Shown here: positions 24,586 to 33,755 of the stretch, in pieces
Layout: every line of letters starts with the position of its first letter
How positions within the stretch are numbered: the first letter of the stretch is position 1
Program-made: the position numbers and the translations under genes
From: Closterium sp. NIES-65
Taxonomy: Eukaryota > Streptophyta > Zygnematophyceae > Desmidiales > Closteriaceae
Direction of reading: 5' to 3'
Assembly (NCBI GenBank): GCA_948144175.1
Contig: CANXME010002303.1
Coordinates: forward strand, 124,001 to 188,000
DNA: 64,000 nt
Notes under the pieces: model-generated
What the model was told of the DNA's origin: nothing
The model's database searches: none
The model's input: only the letters and a program-made list of their open reading frames with translations

Positions 24586-25047
24586 CTTGGTAATCAGAGC
24601 CCGTTTACACGCGAAGTTCTTTCGACCACTAGAAACCAGTCTTCAAAAAACCACGGGGGCGACGCAGTTAAACGACGATTTCGGGTACGTAAAACCGGTT
24701 CTGTGTTTTTCGCTCCCCCTTGATTCGGTTTTTCGGACGTGTTGATGTCAGGCATGGAAGGCCAAGGCGACAACTACGCAACCACGAGCGACATCGTGAG
24801 CCTCCGCACCGACATGGAGCAGACGCAGGCGACGCTTCGTCGACTCGAGGCTTTTCTGACAAGCCAACCAGGGTTCGCCACCGCAGCAGCAGCGACCGCA
24901 GCGTCTGCAGCACCGACAACTCCAGCAGCAGTGGCGACACCGACATTTCACAGACCGATGGCACCACTGTCGCCGAACCTCGAAGCAGCACGACCGAGGC
25001 TCCCTAAGGCGTTCGATCCAAGCGCGAAGGGATCCGACGTGCGGTGA
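24586..25047 (+). mobile_element. Ty3/gypsy leader and gag N-terminus after an LTR
   Basis: Beyond the LTR the sequence has CTTGGTAATCAGAGCCCG (primer-site-like), a leader of about 145 bp, and a Gag start at 24745 (MSGMEGQGDNYATTSD) with a coiled-coil-like stretch (LRTDMEQTQATLRRL) and an Ala/Thr/Pro-rich region. It breaks off at 25047 against a copia leader. The same segment occurs at 5041-5288. It is a fragment. Confidence 0.8.
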
Positions 25048-28000
25048 TTCGCGGCTCTGCCGCCCTTCCTCGGCCCCTCAGCCACCCTTCCCGGCCCCGT
25101 CGAGCAGCCGAGCCGCCGTCACCGCCGATCCGCCGAGCCGCCGAGCTGCCCTTGCCGCCGTGCCGCTGAGCTGCCGAGTCGCCAAGCCGCCGAACTGCCA
25201 AGCCGTTGAGCCGCCAAGCTGCCGAGCTGCCGAGCCGCCGAGCCGCCCTGCTGCCGAGCCGCCGAGCCGCCAAGCCGCCGAGCCACTAAACCACCACGCC
25301 GCAGCAGCCGAGACGCCGCAGTCCCTGCAGTCCGGCCCTGTCCTTGCCGGCCCTCCTCGGCCCGCTCCACCTGCCTGGTAAGAGCAGCGCCTCTGCCATT
25401 GCACTACCCTACCCCGCTGCTCTCTCTGCCAGTCTACTGCTGTCATGGCCACCCCCAATGTTCTCACCTTTGACGCTGAAGGTTGAGCTGTTGACTTTGA
25501 GGTCTAGGTAGATGATCTGCAGCTTTTCCTACAGTGCGATAGGGCGGACGGTCTCTCTCTGTTTGACCTCACCTCTGGTGCCTCTCCTGCCCCTGCTGCT
25601 GATGCTGACGCCACTGTTTGCTCACAGTGGGCCACGCGCTATGCTGCTGCTCGCCTTGCTGTGCGCCGCCACTTACCGACCGCTGAGCGCGCGCATTTTA
25701 TTCAGTACAAGAGTGCTAAGACCTTGTACGACTCTGTCGTTGCACGCTACTCTTCCCCTGTCACTGCTGCCCTTAGCCGCCTCATACTGCCGTACCTGTT
25801 CCCCGACCTCGCCGCTTTTCCCACAGTCGCTGAACTCATCACGCACCTTCGCACTAGTGACATTCGCTACCGCGTTGCGCTTCCTGCTGAGTTCTGCGCC
25901 AAGAACCCCCCCCCCCTATGTGCATCACCCTCTACTACATAGTCACCCGGCTCCCTGACACCCTTCGCTCAGTCAGGGACCACTTCCTCTCTGTTTGCCC
26001 CACCACCCTCACCGTTGACCTCCTCGAGGAGCGCCTCCTAGCAGCAGAAAAGAGTATAGTCGGTGTAGGAGCCTCTCATGGTGACCCTCGTACCCCTGTC
26101 TTTGAGGGGTGTTCTCCCTCCCCCCTCTTGCCCTCTGTTGCCTCTCCTGCTGCGGCCGACCTCATTGGTCTTTAGTCGGTCGGCGCGGCGTCTGCCCCTA
26201 GCGGGAGACGCCGCTCAGGCAAGGGCAAGGGGGGCGAGGGCGCTGGAGGAGCTGGCGGGGGCGGTGGAGGCGGCGGTGGAGGCGGCGGAGGGGGTGGGGG
26301 TGGCGATGGGAGTGGTGGCAGGAGTGCCGGCACTAGTGGCGGCAGTGGAGGCGGAGGAGGCGGCGGTGGTGGCGGTGCGAGCAGAGGTGGTGGAGGTGGA
26401 GGCGGTGGTGGAGGTAGCGGAGGCGGAGGTGGAGCTGGTCGGAGCGGCTCTTCGCAGATGGTCGGCTCCGGTGGTGGTCAACGCCAGCAGCAGCAGCAGC
26501 AGCGCACTCGTGAGACCCCTTCCCCCCAGCAGCTTCGTGAGTGGTACACTGCTCGCTAGTGGGGTGGGGGTGCTGGCCCCTGTACCTACGTTCTACGTAC
26601 AGGCGACCGCACGGGTGAGCAGTGTGGGGGTCCGCACTCCACCCATCGCTGCTTGGGCCGCCTGACGGACGCTTGGCGTCATCAGTTCCCCGACGCTACT
26701 AAGATCCCTCGCTGGGGCGAGCTGTTTAGGGCGGGTGTTGCGATCTTTGATCTTGATTATGATGCTATTCTTGCTGCAATGTATGTTGTGACTATTAGTG
26801 ATGAGGGTGTCTTTTACCGGTGTTTTCCGCCTGACCCGCGCACTGAGGCTGCTGCTCTAGGTGCTGGTGAGGCTGCTGCTCTAGGTGCCAGTGAGCCTGC
26901 TGCCCCAGGTGCTGGTGAGTCTGCGCTCTAAGGTACCGCGTCGGCTCCGGCCACCCACACCTTCACCCTTGACTAGGGTGCTTCCCGCTCCTTCTTTAGA
27001 GACCGCTTCATGCTTACGCCGCTTAGTCGGCCAGTGGCAGTCTCCCTGGCAGACCCCTCTGGCGGTCCTGTCCTTGCCCACTTCTCCACTGTTCTACCAT
27101 GTCCGGCGGCCCCTTCTGGCACCTTGTCAGGTCTTTACCTCCCCTCGTTCTCTACGAACTTTGTGAGTGGTGCTGACCTCCAAGATGGAGGGGTTCACCA
27201 GTTCACTCCTGCGAGTCAGCGAGTGACCCACTGTACCTGTGCTCGGACGGGCCGTCACTTGGCCACGTTTACCCGTCGGCCGGGGTCGAGCCTGTACACA
27301 CTGACTACTGAGTCTCCTCTGGTCGCTGAGTCTGCTCAGGTAGCCGCGTTGGGTCAGGTGTTTGCTGCAGCGTCCACGTTTGGTCCTGAGTCTGCCCCCT
27401 GCTCGTGCCGTCTCCTGTCTCACCAGACTCTCCTCTGGCACCACCGCCTTGGTCACCCCTCCCTGCCTCGTCTTCGAGGCATGGCCTCTTTTGTCCTTGT
27501 CTCTGGTCTCCCCCGGTCCCTCCCTCCCCTTCCTCCGAGGCCTGCCCCCACCCTCGTTCCCTGCGTCGAGGGGCGGCAGCGCGCTGCTCCTCACTCCTCC
27601 GAGAATCCTCCGATAGAGGCTCCGCTGCAGACGCTTCACATGGACGTGTGGGGCCCAGCCCGCGTCCGTGGACAGGGTCACGAGCGTTACATCCTGTTGG
27701 TGGTAGACGACTACTCGCGTTACACCGCAGTCTTCCCCTTGCGCAGCAAGGGTGAGGTCACTGAGGTGTTGATCGCCTGGATCCGCGCAGCTCGTCTCCA
27801 GCTCAGAGAGAGTTTTGGCTCGGACTTTGCTATTATGCGTCTGCACTCTGACAGAGGCGGAGAGCTCTCCTCTGGCCTTCTGCGAGCCTTCTGTCGTGCA
27901 CGAGGCATCCGACAGACCTTCACGCTTCCGGACTCTCCGCAGCAAAATGGGATTGCTGAGCGCCGCATTGGCATGGTCATGGACGTCGCTCGTACGTCCA

Positions 28001-29832
28001 TGGTCCATGCGGCTGCCCCCCATTTTCTGTGGCCGTTTGCGGTTCGGTACGCGGCGCATCAGATCAACCTTCAGCCCCGGGTCTCCATGCCGGAGACCTC
28101 CTCTGCTTTACTATGGACGGGGAAGGTTGGCGATGCGTCTGCGTTCCGTGTCTGGGGATCTCGGGCTTTTGTCCGCGACTTGTCTACGGACAAGCTGTCC
28201 CCTCGTGCTGTTCCCTGCGTCTTCCTTGGCTTCCCCCCTGACGCGCCGGGCTGGCAGTTCTACCACCCCACCTCGCGCCGTGTTCTGTCCTCCCAAGACG
28301 TCACCTTTGACGAGTCGGTTCCCTACTACCGTCTCTTCCCCTACCGCACTGCGTCCCTCCCCCCCCTGCCGCTCTTCCTTACGCCAGGTCTCCCTCCGAT
28401 AGACCCCCTCCCCCCTCAGGGTCCTGCCCCCTCAGGTGTGTCTCAGGTAGACGCAGTCGACCCTGTCGAGGTAGCTGTTGACTCTGGTGCTGCTAGTGGT
28501 GCTGAGCCTGCGGGTGGTAGGTCTGTGGGTGCTGACTCTGGGGGTGCTGAGCCTGGGGGTGCTGACTCTGGGGGTGCTGCGTCTGGGGGTGCTGAGCGTG
28601 GGGGTGCTGCATCTGGGGGTGCGGAGTCTGAGGGTACTGGACCTGCTCGTGTGGCGTCTGGCGGTGCTGGGCCTGGAGGTTCTGTGGGTGCTTCGTCCCG
28701 GCGGGAGCTACTCTCTCCACAGGAGCTGCGTGAGTGGTTTGCCTGGCGCTGGAGGCGAGCTGCTGGAGCTGGAGGTGCTGCAGATGCTGGAGGTTCTGCT
28801 GCTGCTGAGGGTGCTCGTGCCGCGGGTCCCGGAGGTGCTCGTACTGGGAGTACTGGAGCTGCTGGGCCTGTGGGTGCTTCTCGTACTGGAGCTGGTGGTG
28901 CTGCGGGCGTCGGTGCTACTGAGGGTGCTGGAGCAGGCCCCGCTGCGTCTTCTGGTAGTCCGGCTGGAGCTGGAGCTGCAGGGGGTGTTGGCGCTGAGGG
29001 TGCCTCTGGTGCTGGTGCCTCTGAGGGTACTGGATTTGGCGCTGCTGGAGCTGGGGGTGCCGCTGGCGATGGTTCTGCCGTTCGGGGTGCTGGTACTGTC
29101 CCTTCTGGTGCTGGTGGTGCTGAGCGGCCGCGGCCGTACTTCGTTCCGCTCCTTGAGCAGGTTCTTGGTCTTCCGCCCTCTGCTAGTCCGGCTCCTCCCT
29201 TAGAGTGTCCACCGCCTGTTTAGTCCGAGTCACAGTTACAGCCTACCTCTCCTCTACCTGCTCCTTCTCCCTACAGTGGTCCTACTGGAGGTCTTGCTGA
29301 GCGTCATGAGCCTGCGTCTCGTCCTGCGTCGCCTGTTCGTGCTGCTCGCACTAGTAGTTGTGGTTTGCGTCAGCGTCCTCCCCTTGTCCCCGGCACGCAC
29401 CGGATGTCTCTATCAAGAAACTAGCGTGACTTAGGAGCCATGGCTAGTGAGGTAGGAGAAGATCGAGTTGAAGGAAAGTATCGAGCAAGTTTGAGAAGGA
29501 GAATGAGGGTTTCACTATAGAAAGTTGTACAAGATATAGTGAAGAAAAAGGGTGCACCACCTAACATGAAAGCAATATAACTACACTAGGTCTACATTAT
29601 AGGCAGTTATAGTAATGTATAAAATTACATTCTGACAGTCTCTGCGTCCCTCCACTGCTCCGCTGTGTGCCCCTTTGCCATCTCCTCCTGAGTCCTCTCT
29701 TCCTGTTCTTGCTGACCCGGAGTCGGACTCCCTTCATGCTGCCAGTCCTACTGTCTCGCGTCTCCTTGCTACTGTCGTCACTGACCCTTCCTTTGAGTCC
29801 GCTGCTGCGTCTGCCTTAGTTTCTGAGCTGAT
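25048..29832 (+). mobile_element. Copia element J (plus strand, both LTRs missing)
   Basis: Parts in order are a leader remnant (25048-25444, GAGCCGCC repeats), Gag from 25445, a glycine-rich stretch (about 26230-26440), a zinc motif (about 26578-26655), protease (about 26960), integrase (about 27420-28150, [14 protein letters not shown] and QQNGIAERR), a GAEPGG-type linker (about 28500-28660) and the start of reverse transcriptase. It stops at about 29832, where unrelated AT-richer sequence begins, so RNase H and the 3' LTR are lost. A solo LTR (29411-29637) lies within it. Integrase and linker form one long open stretch; Gag is decayed. About seven breaks are apparent. Confidence 0.92.
29411..29637 (-). 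repeat. Solo LTR of another family, inside element J
   Basis: This 227-bp AT-rich block interrupts element J and is flanked by the direct repeat GTCTC (29406-29410 and 29638-29642). On the minus strand it begins TGTCAGAATGT, like the copia LTRs here, and ends TTCTTGATA. No internal region or second copy adjoins it, which fits an LTR left after recombination. The family is not otherwise present in the window. Confidence 0.7.
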
Positions 29833-30109
29833 TGCCAAGTGTGAAACGACCACTGTCCTTTGGATGTGCAAGGTCAACACCAAGGACAATGAACTTGAGG
29901 TGGAAATCTATTGGTTTCCTTTCGTTCTTTACTAGTGGTTCAGGTTTCTTGAACTGAACCTCAGCAGAAGCCTGAAATAAGAAGCAACATCAAATAATTA
30001 AGAATAGAACATTCTTACATTTGAAACAAAGGTCTTCCATATTTGATGGAACTCACCCGACCAGAGTTGTGCCGAGAAGGAGGTGTAGCTGTCAAAGGTA
30101 TGAATAATA
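29833..30109 (-). pseudogene. Exon-intron-exon-like fragment of unknown cellular gene
   Basis: Read on the minus strand, about 30100-30018 is open (FSAQLWSGEFHQIWKTFVSN) and ends at a possible 5' splice site, AAT|GTAAGA. A 47-bp AT-rich stretch ends in TTATTTCAG, and a second open stretch (29971-29833) continues in the same phase (IDFHLKFIVLGVDLAHPKDS). Base composition is balanced, unlike the copia elements. It lies between the truncated copia element J and the endonuclease end of the Helentron. I do not recognise the protein. It may be a gene piece captured by the Helentron or a flanking host gene. The very short intron is a weak point. Confidence 0.45.
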
Positions 30110-30624
30110 TCATGAAATTAGGACATAAATAGGGAAATGATCAGAGAAATATGTTTCGCCAATATGGATTCTAAGCCGAGATTGAAAAGAGTTTGACCAA
30201 ACGTGATCAATAAGTGTATTACATACTGTTGTGGGTTCAAGTACGAATTGCATAAAACCATGTCTCGAAAAAAATCTCTCATATCGAGGCTGTGATACAG
30301 CAATGAGATTTGTGTTGAAATCTACAATGAAAATCATTTTTGCGTTAGGGTTTTGATCAATGGAAGATGTGATCATCTCAAAAAGTGTGTTGATATTACG
30401 ATAATCAGTAGGATTACGATAACAACAGTAAACTATCAAGGGATCATTCTCAATATCAATCAAGAAAGACATCAATTCAATCTTAGAATTTTCCACGTAT
30501 CGTATAATATTGATAGGCTTACGGTAATACAAAACAATACCTCCCGACAAAGAATCAAAACGCAATACATCAAATATTTTGGGTGTTTGTTCCAGTAGAG
30601 AATCCGCGGTTATTAAATGACTCT
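30110..30624 (-). pseudogene. Helentron segment 6: endonuclease/exonuclease/phosphatase-like domain
   Basis: This is an APE-like nuclease of the kind carried at the C-terminus of Helentrons and in LINEs. Visible motifs are SGGIVLYYRKP, FIVDFNTNL (family GDFN; glycine replaced by valine), LIDHVWSN and SDHFPIYV near the end, the SDH catalytic signature. It stops at 30110-30112, immediately before the exon-like sequence. A separate LINE is unlikely because the domain follows the helicase on the same strand without a gap. Confidence 0.85.
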
Positions 30625-31352
30625 AAAAAAAAAACCAAAAAATCGAATGCTTTGAGATGTCTGAATTCAATATCTCTGTAGTGGCCTCGTAAGGTTCGAA
30701 CGTTTTGGAACATAAACCTTAAAGCTGAAGTTTGTTCACATAAAATGTCAACAGGTATTGGATTCAATATCAGGGGTTGTTTTCGTAAACGTTCCATTTC
30801 TTCTACTACACGAGGGTCGGTTTTAATACAAGATGTTGTAAAATTGTCGACATAAAGATGATGGGTAGATCGAAAACGACTTAAGGCAACGTAAGCACCC
30901 TGCGAAAAAACTTTGTTCTCAAAATGCACAACACCCCCGTCAAAAGTAGCGCCTTGACTGCGATGAAAACTTATTGCATTGCTTGGACGAAGAGGAAATT
31001 GCATTCGTGAAATTGTGTCATATCGTGAGTTTACTGAAAAAAGATTTTTCAACTCGTTGTACAGGTATCCTATCCGCATTTCCAAATTGGATTGTTGAAA
31101 CCAATGACTTTGATTTCAAGCGCCACTGTTTCCCCACGAGTTTATCGTCAAACTCAACCCACACAGTCTCCACCAAACCATTACAGTTCAAACTGAAATT
31201 GACTACAACGCCTGGAGTCCCATTGGCAAGACCGTCAGACGTGTCCAAATTGCAAGTGACATGGACACGAGAACCGATATATACTTCAAGTGTTGACAAC
31301 AACCCGTGTGATGCAGTGGATGCAAAACCAGGTGGAGTAATTGGTCCGTCTT
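30625..31352 (-). pseudogene. Helentron segment 5: helicase C-terminal motifs
   Basis: It reads YIGSRVHVTCNLDTSDGLAN and GTPGVVVNF, then ISFHRSQGATFDGGVVHFEN and VFSQGAYVALSRFRS, the late PIF1 helicase motifs (NG..G.V, Q..T...V and YVA.SR). It ends FQNVRTLRGHYRDI, the start of the endonuclease domain (N near an RSL-like motif). A frameshift at the A-run 30625-30634 separates it from the next piece. Confidence 0.85.
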
Positions 31353-31480
31353 TGTGAAAGTTAGAAGAGAGAAGAGGGTTGCACTAGCAAGAATGAGGAT
31401 ACAAATAGCAAACCCTAGAAGGGTTGTACTCGCTATAGAGCACCCCACTACAGGCTAGAGCATAAGATAACATTCTGACA
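31353..31480 (-). repeat. 3' LTR of element C
   Basis: This 128-bp LTR runs TGTGAAAGTTAGAAG...CATTCTGACA on the plus strand. GTCTT precedes it. It contains the shared LTR core in reverse (CACCCCACTACAGGCT). Confidence 0.9.
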
Positions 31481-32214
31481 CACCCCCATAGCCAAAGTGG
31501 GGTGTAATCAGCAGAGCAAGCAAAGCAGTACAAGCTCAGGGTGGATCACAATGTCACCACACATTCTGAGCACAAGTTCAAGAAGCAATAGTTTAAGGTT
31601 CACAATAATGAGCAAAGCTAGTGGTAGTCACAACGGGCAAGTGAGGAGGAGGAGAGAGTGTGAGAAGAGAGGAGATATGAGGCGACGGCTGAAGCTGCAC
31701 ACACACGGGCAACAGGAAGCACACTGGCACAGCGGCTACCGGAACAACGCTCCGGAATACTGGAGTAACTGGCCCCGCGGCTAAAGTAGCGGCAGACGAG
31801 CAACGGAACCACGGGCGGCTGGCACAGCTGGCTACGACTGGGCTACCGGAGCAACTCCCCGGACTACAGGTGCTGCTCGCGACACGACGGCAACCTCCAT
31901 TCAGCTTCCCCCAAACTATCCCACTCCCCCTGGCACACACCCGCTGCTACACCGCTAGCTCCACTCCCCCTTCACCCCCCCTTAGTACCACTCCACCGGC
32001 TCCAACTCGTCCACCCCCCCTCAGCGGCAGCTGCAGCACAAGGAGACAGAGGAGGAGGAGGAGCAGGGAACGGTACAGAGTGAAGTCACCCCCATACCCC
32101 TCACCCCCAAACCCTAATTCAGGAGAATGGGGAGTAGGAGGGGTGGGGCGCCAGTAGAAGCACTGGGGGACAGCGGGGAGGGCAAGGGCAGCGAGGAACG
32201 GGCCCACCACGGGG

Positions 32215-32460
32215 CTGGTACAGACGCCCGAGCCGCGCGCAGGCGGCCCGAGCCGCGCGCGGGCCTGGCGCCGTCCGTACGGGCCGCGCCCGGGCCTCGC
32301 GCCGCCCGTACGGGTCGCGCGTGGGCCTGGCACAGCCCGTACGGGCCGCGCACGGGCCTGGCGCAGCCGGTACGGGCCGCGCGCGGGCCTGGCCCAGCCC
32401 GTACGGGCCGCGCGCTGCCTGTACAGGCCGCGCGCAGGCCACGACGGGCGACGGGGGGCA
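32215..32460. repeat. Tandem CCCGTACGGG-containing repeats in element C
   Basis: About six units of roughly 30-32 bp carry the palindrome CCCGTACGGG followed by CCGCGCGCGGGCCTGG. Sequence drifts between units. They generate long open frames on both strands without coding meaning. Confidence 0.7.
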
Positions 32461-32519
32461 ACGCGCGGGTCCCCGTCGCCCGTCGCGGCGCCTCTAGAGG
32501 GCGACGCGCCGAACGACGG

Positions 32520-32655
32520 GGCAGAAGCCCGCCGCGCGCCTCGGGGCGCACAGCGGGCAGAGAACCGCCGCGCGCCTCGGGGCGCACGGCGAGCAGAAAA
32601 CCGCCGCGCGCCTCGGGGCGCACGGCGGGAAGGAAAACTGCCGCACGCCACGGGG
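32520..32655. repeat. Tandem 42-bp repeats in element C
   Basis: Three to four units contain CCGCGCGCCTCGGGGCGCAC, each able to form a GC-rich hairpin. A related hairpin (GCGCGCCTCGGGGCGCGC) occurs in the leader of element G at about 51624-51641. Confidence 0.65.
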
Positions 32656-32724
32656 CGTGCGGCTCAGATAGTAGTGGTAGTAGTTGCAGCGGAAGCAAGG
32701 AGGTGGTAAGCCCACCCACAGGAT

Positions 32725-32756
32725 CGATCCAAGGGGATCGACCTGCTCTGATAGCA
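32725..32756 (-). promoter_or_regulatory. PBS and compensated stem-loop of element C
   Basis: On the minus strand the LTR is followed by TGCTATCAGAGCAGGT and then CGATCC-CCTT-GGATCG, a 6-bp stem with a 4-base loop at the same distance as GTTCCC-nnnn-GGGAAC in the copia leaders. The stem sequence differs but the pairing is kept. Confidence 0.65.
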
Positions 32757-32884
32757 TGTGAAAGTTAGAAGAGAGAAGAGGGTTGCACTAGCAAGAATGA
32801 GGATACAAATAGCAAACCCTAGAAGGGCTGTACTCGCTATAGAGCACCCCACTACAGGCTAGAGCATAAGATAACATTCTGACA
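32757..32884 (-). repeat. 5' LTR of element C
   Basis: This LTR is identical to 31353-31480 except at one base and is followed by GTCTT. The near identity points to recent insertion. Confidence 0.9.
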
Positions 32885-33380
32885 GTCTTTTCGTGATTGA
32901 TCACTTCCAAAAAGTGCACAATCTAATGCTGGAATAACATGCTTTTCTGTCAACAAACATGTAAAAGCATTCTGGTTAAATTCATCGATAAATTTGTTGG
33001 TGCAACACAAATGTTGCAAATTTGTCTCTGTAAAAGGAATTGTAACTTCACGATCGCATATGAACTGTATGTCATTTCGAGTCTGTTTGCCTTCACGAAG
33101 TCGATTTAACAATTTCGCATATTCAACCTCCTCACGTTGTCGCATTATAGTTGTGAGCTCTATAAGTTGTACGCAACTCCATACATTCAAGTCACTCAGA
33201 ATGTCGGCACTCGAGCTATAACCAAAACAATGAATGTCACGTACTGGAGGTAATTGAAAAAAGTCCCCAACAAAAATCATGTGTAATCCACCAAAAGGAA
33301 GATTTGCACAGTTGGTAATTTCATGAAGTCTAAAATCGACCCATTCGAACGTATTTTTCCCCACCATTCATATTTCATCT
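32885..33380 (-). pseudogene. Helentron segment 4: helicase Walker B to motif III region
   Basis: This piece begins directly after the TRIM with the second half of Walker B (DEI-stop-MVG, the stop at 33368-33370 standing where the family has serine). It continues HMIFVGDFFQLPPVRD, the GDxxQLPPV motif of PIF1 helicases, and LTTIMRQREEVEYAKLLNR. It ends at SDQSRKD, where element C entered with GTCTT. Confidence 0.87.
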
Positions 33381-33521
33381 TGTCAGAATCCCAACCACTA
33401 GACCATTGGGATAAAAGGGCTTGTTTCAGTAGCGGGTCAGTGCGCCTATAACCCCCCAGGCGAACGCGCCTGTAACCCCCTCCAGGATCAATCGGGCATC
33501 CACAGTGCAGATCTATTGACA
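33381..33521 (-). repeat. 3' LTR of the TRIM
   Basis: This 141-bp repeat is preceded on the minus strand by a G-rich PPT and bounded outside by CATCT. It differs from the 5' copy at five positions. Confidence 0.87.
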
Positions 33522-33575
33522 CCCCCCCACACTGGGAGGCCCAGGACTAAGCACAGCGGCAACGGCCTGCATGTG

Positions 33576-33648
33576 CATACACCGGGAATCGAACCCGAGA
33601 TCGCTCTGATACCATGTCAGAATCCCAACCACTAGACCATTGGGATAA
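33576..33648 (-). promoter_or_regulatory. tRNA(Glu)-like internal pol III promoter across LTR/PBS junction
   Basis: On the minus strand, TGGTCTAGTGGTTGGGATTC differs from a common eukaryotic tRNA-Glu D-arm (recalled as TGGTCTAGCGGTTAGGATTC) at two positions. It is followed at tRNA spacing (about 43 nt from A box to B box) by a perfect B box, GGTTCGATTCC, within a good T-arm (TCGGG-loop-CCCGG). Between them TCTGA and TCAGA enclose a 7-base loop, resembling an anticodon arm shifted by one base. The acceptor ends do not pair, so this is not a functional tRNA gene but resembles the head of a tRNA-derived SINE. The iMet PBS is embedded in it. Confidence 0.62.
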
Positions 33649-33755
33649 AAGGGCTTGTTTAAGTAGCGGGTCAGTGCGCCCATAACCCCCCAGGCGAACG
33701 CGCCTGTAACCCTCTCCAGGGTCAATCGGGCATCCACAGTGCAGATCTACTGACA
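33615..33755 (-). repeat. 5' LTR of the TRIM
   Basis: This 141-bp repeat is bounded by CATCT. Its minus-strand 3' end carries the A-box-like GGTCTAGTGG and joins the PBS with no gap. Confidence 0.87.

Larger units (their letters stand above)
31353..32884 (-). mobile_element. Non-autonomous LTR element C, 1.53 kb, no protein genes
   Basis: LTRs of 128 bp at 31353-31480 and 32757-32884 differ at a single position, and the target duplication GTCTT stands at 31348-31352 and 32885-32889. The inside (1276 bp) has no gag or pol similarity. Next to the right LTR, on the minus strand, are a PBS (TGCTATCAGAGCAGG) and a stem-loop; next to the left LTR are the PPT and the same 3' UTR motifs as the copia elements (GGTGGATCACA, TCACCACACATTC). 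It is therefore probably a young passenger moved by the copia family. It looks whole for a non-coding element. Confidence 0.88.
33381..33755 (-). mobile_element. TRIM (terminal-repeat retrotransposon in miniature) with tRNA-like pol III boxes
   Basis: This 375-bp element has two 141-bp direct repeats (33381-33521 and 33615-33755; 5 differences) around a 93-bp interior. The repeats have TG...CA ends (TGTCA...TTCTGACA on the minus strand), and the target duplication CATCT stands at 33376-33380 and 33756-33760. Next to the 5' repeat (minus strand) is the PBS TGGTATCAGAGC, and before the 3' repeat the [12 protein letters not shown]. These are the parts of a TRIM. It sits inside the Walker B codons of the Helentron helicase. 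LTR divergence of about 3.5% suggests it is older than elements C, F and G. Confidence 0.87.

Noticed and set aside
30110-30624. A LINE retrotransposon supplying the endonuclease
   Set aside because: The domain follows the Helentron helicase directly on the same strand, and no LINE reverse transcriptase or poly-A tail is present.
33576-33648. A functional tRNA-Glu gene
   Set aside because: The acceptor stem does not pair, position 33 is not T, and the anticodon arm is shifted. It also overlaps an LTR/PBS junction, so it is better called a tRNA-derived promoter.
33381-33755. Two copies of a SINE in tandem
   Set aside because: TG...CA ends, PPT, PBS and a 5-bp target duplication around the whole unit fit a TRIM better than two SINEs, which would have tails and longer duplications.
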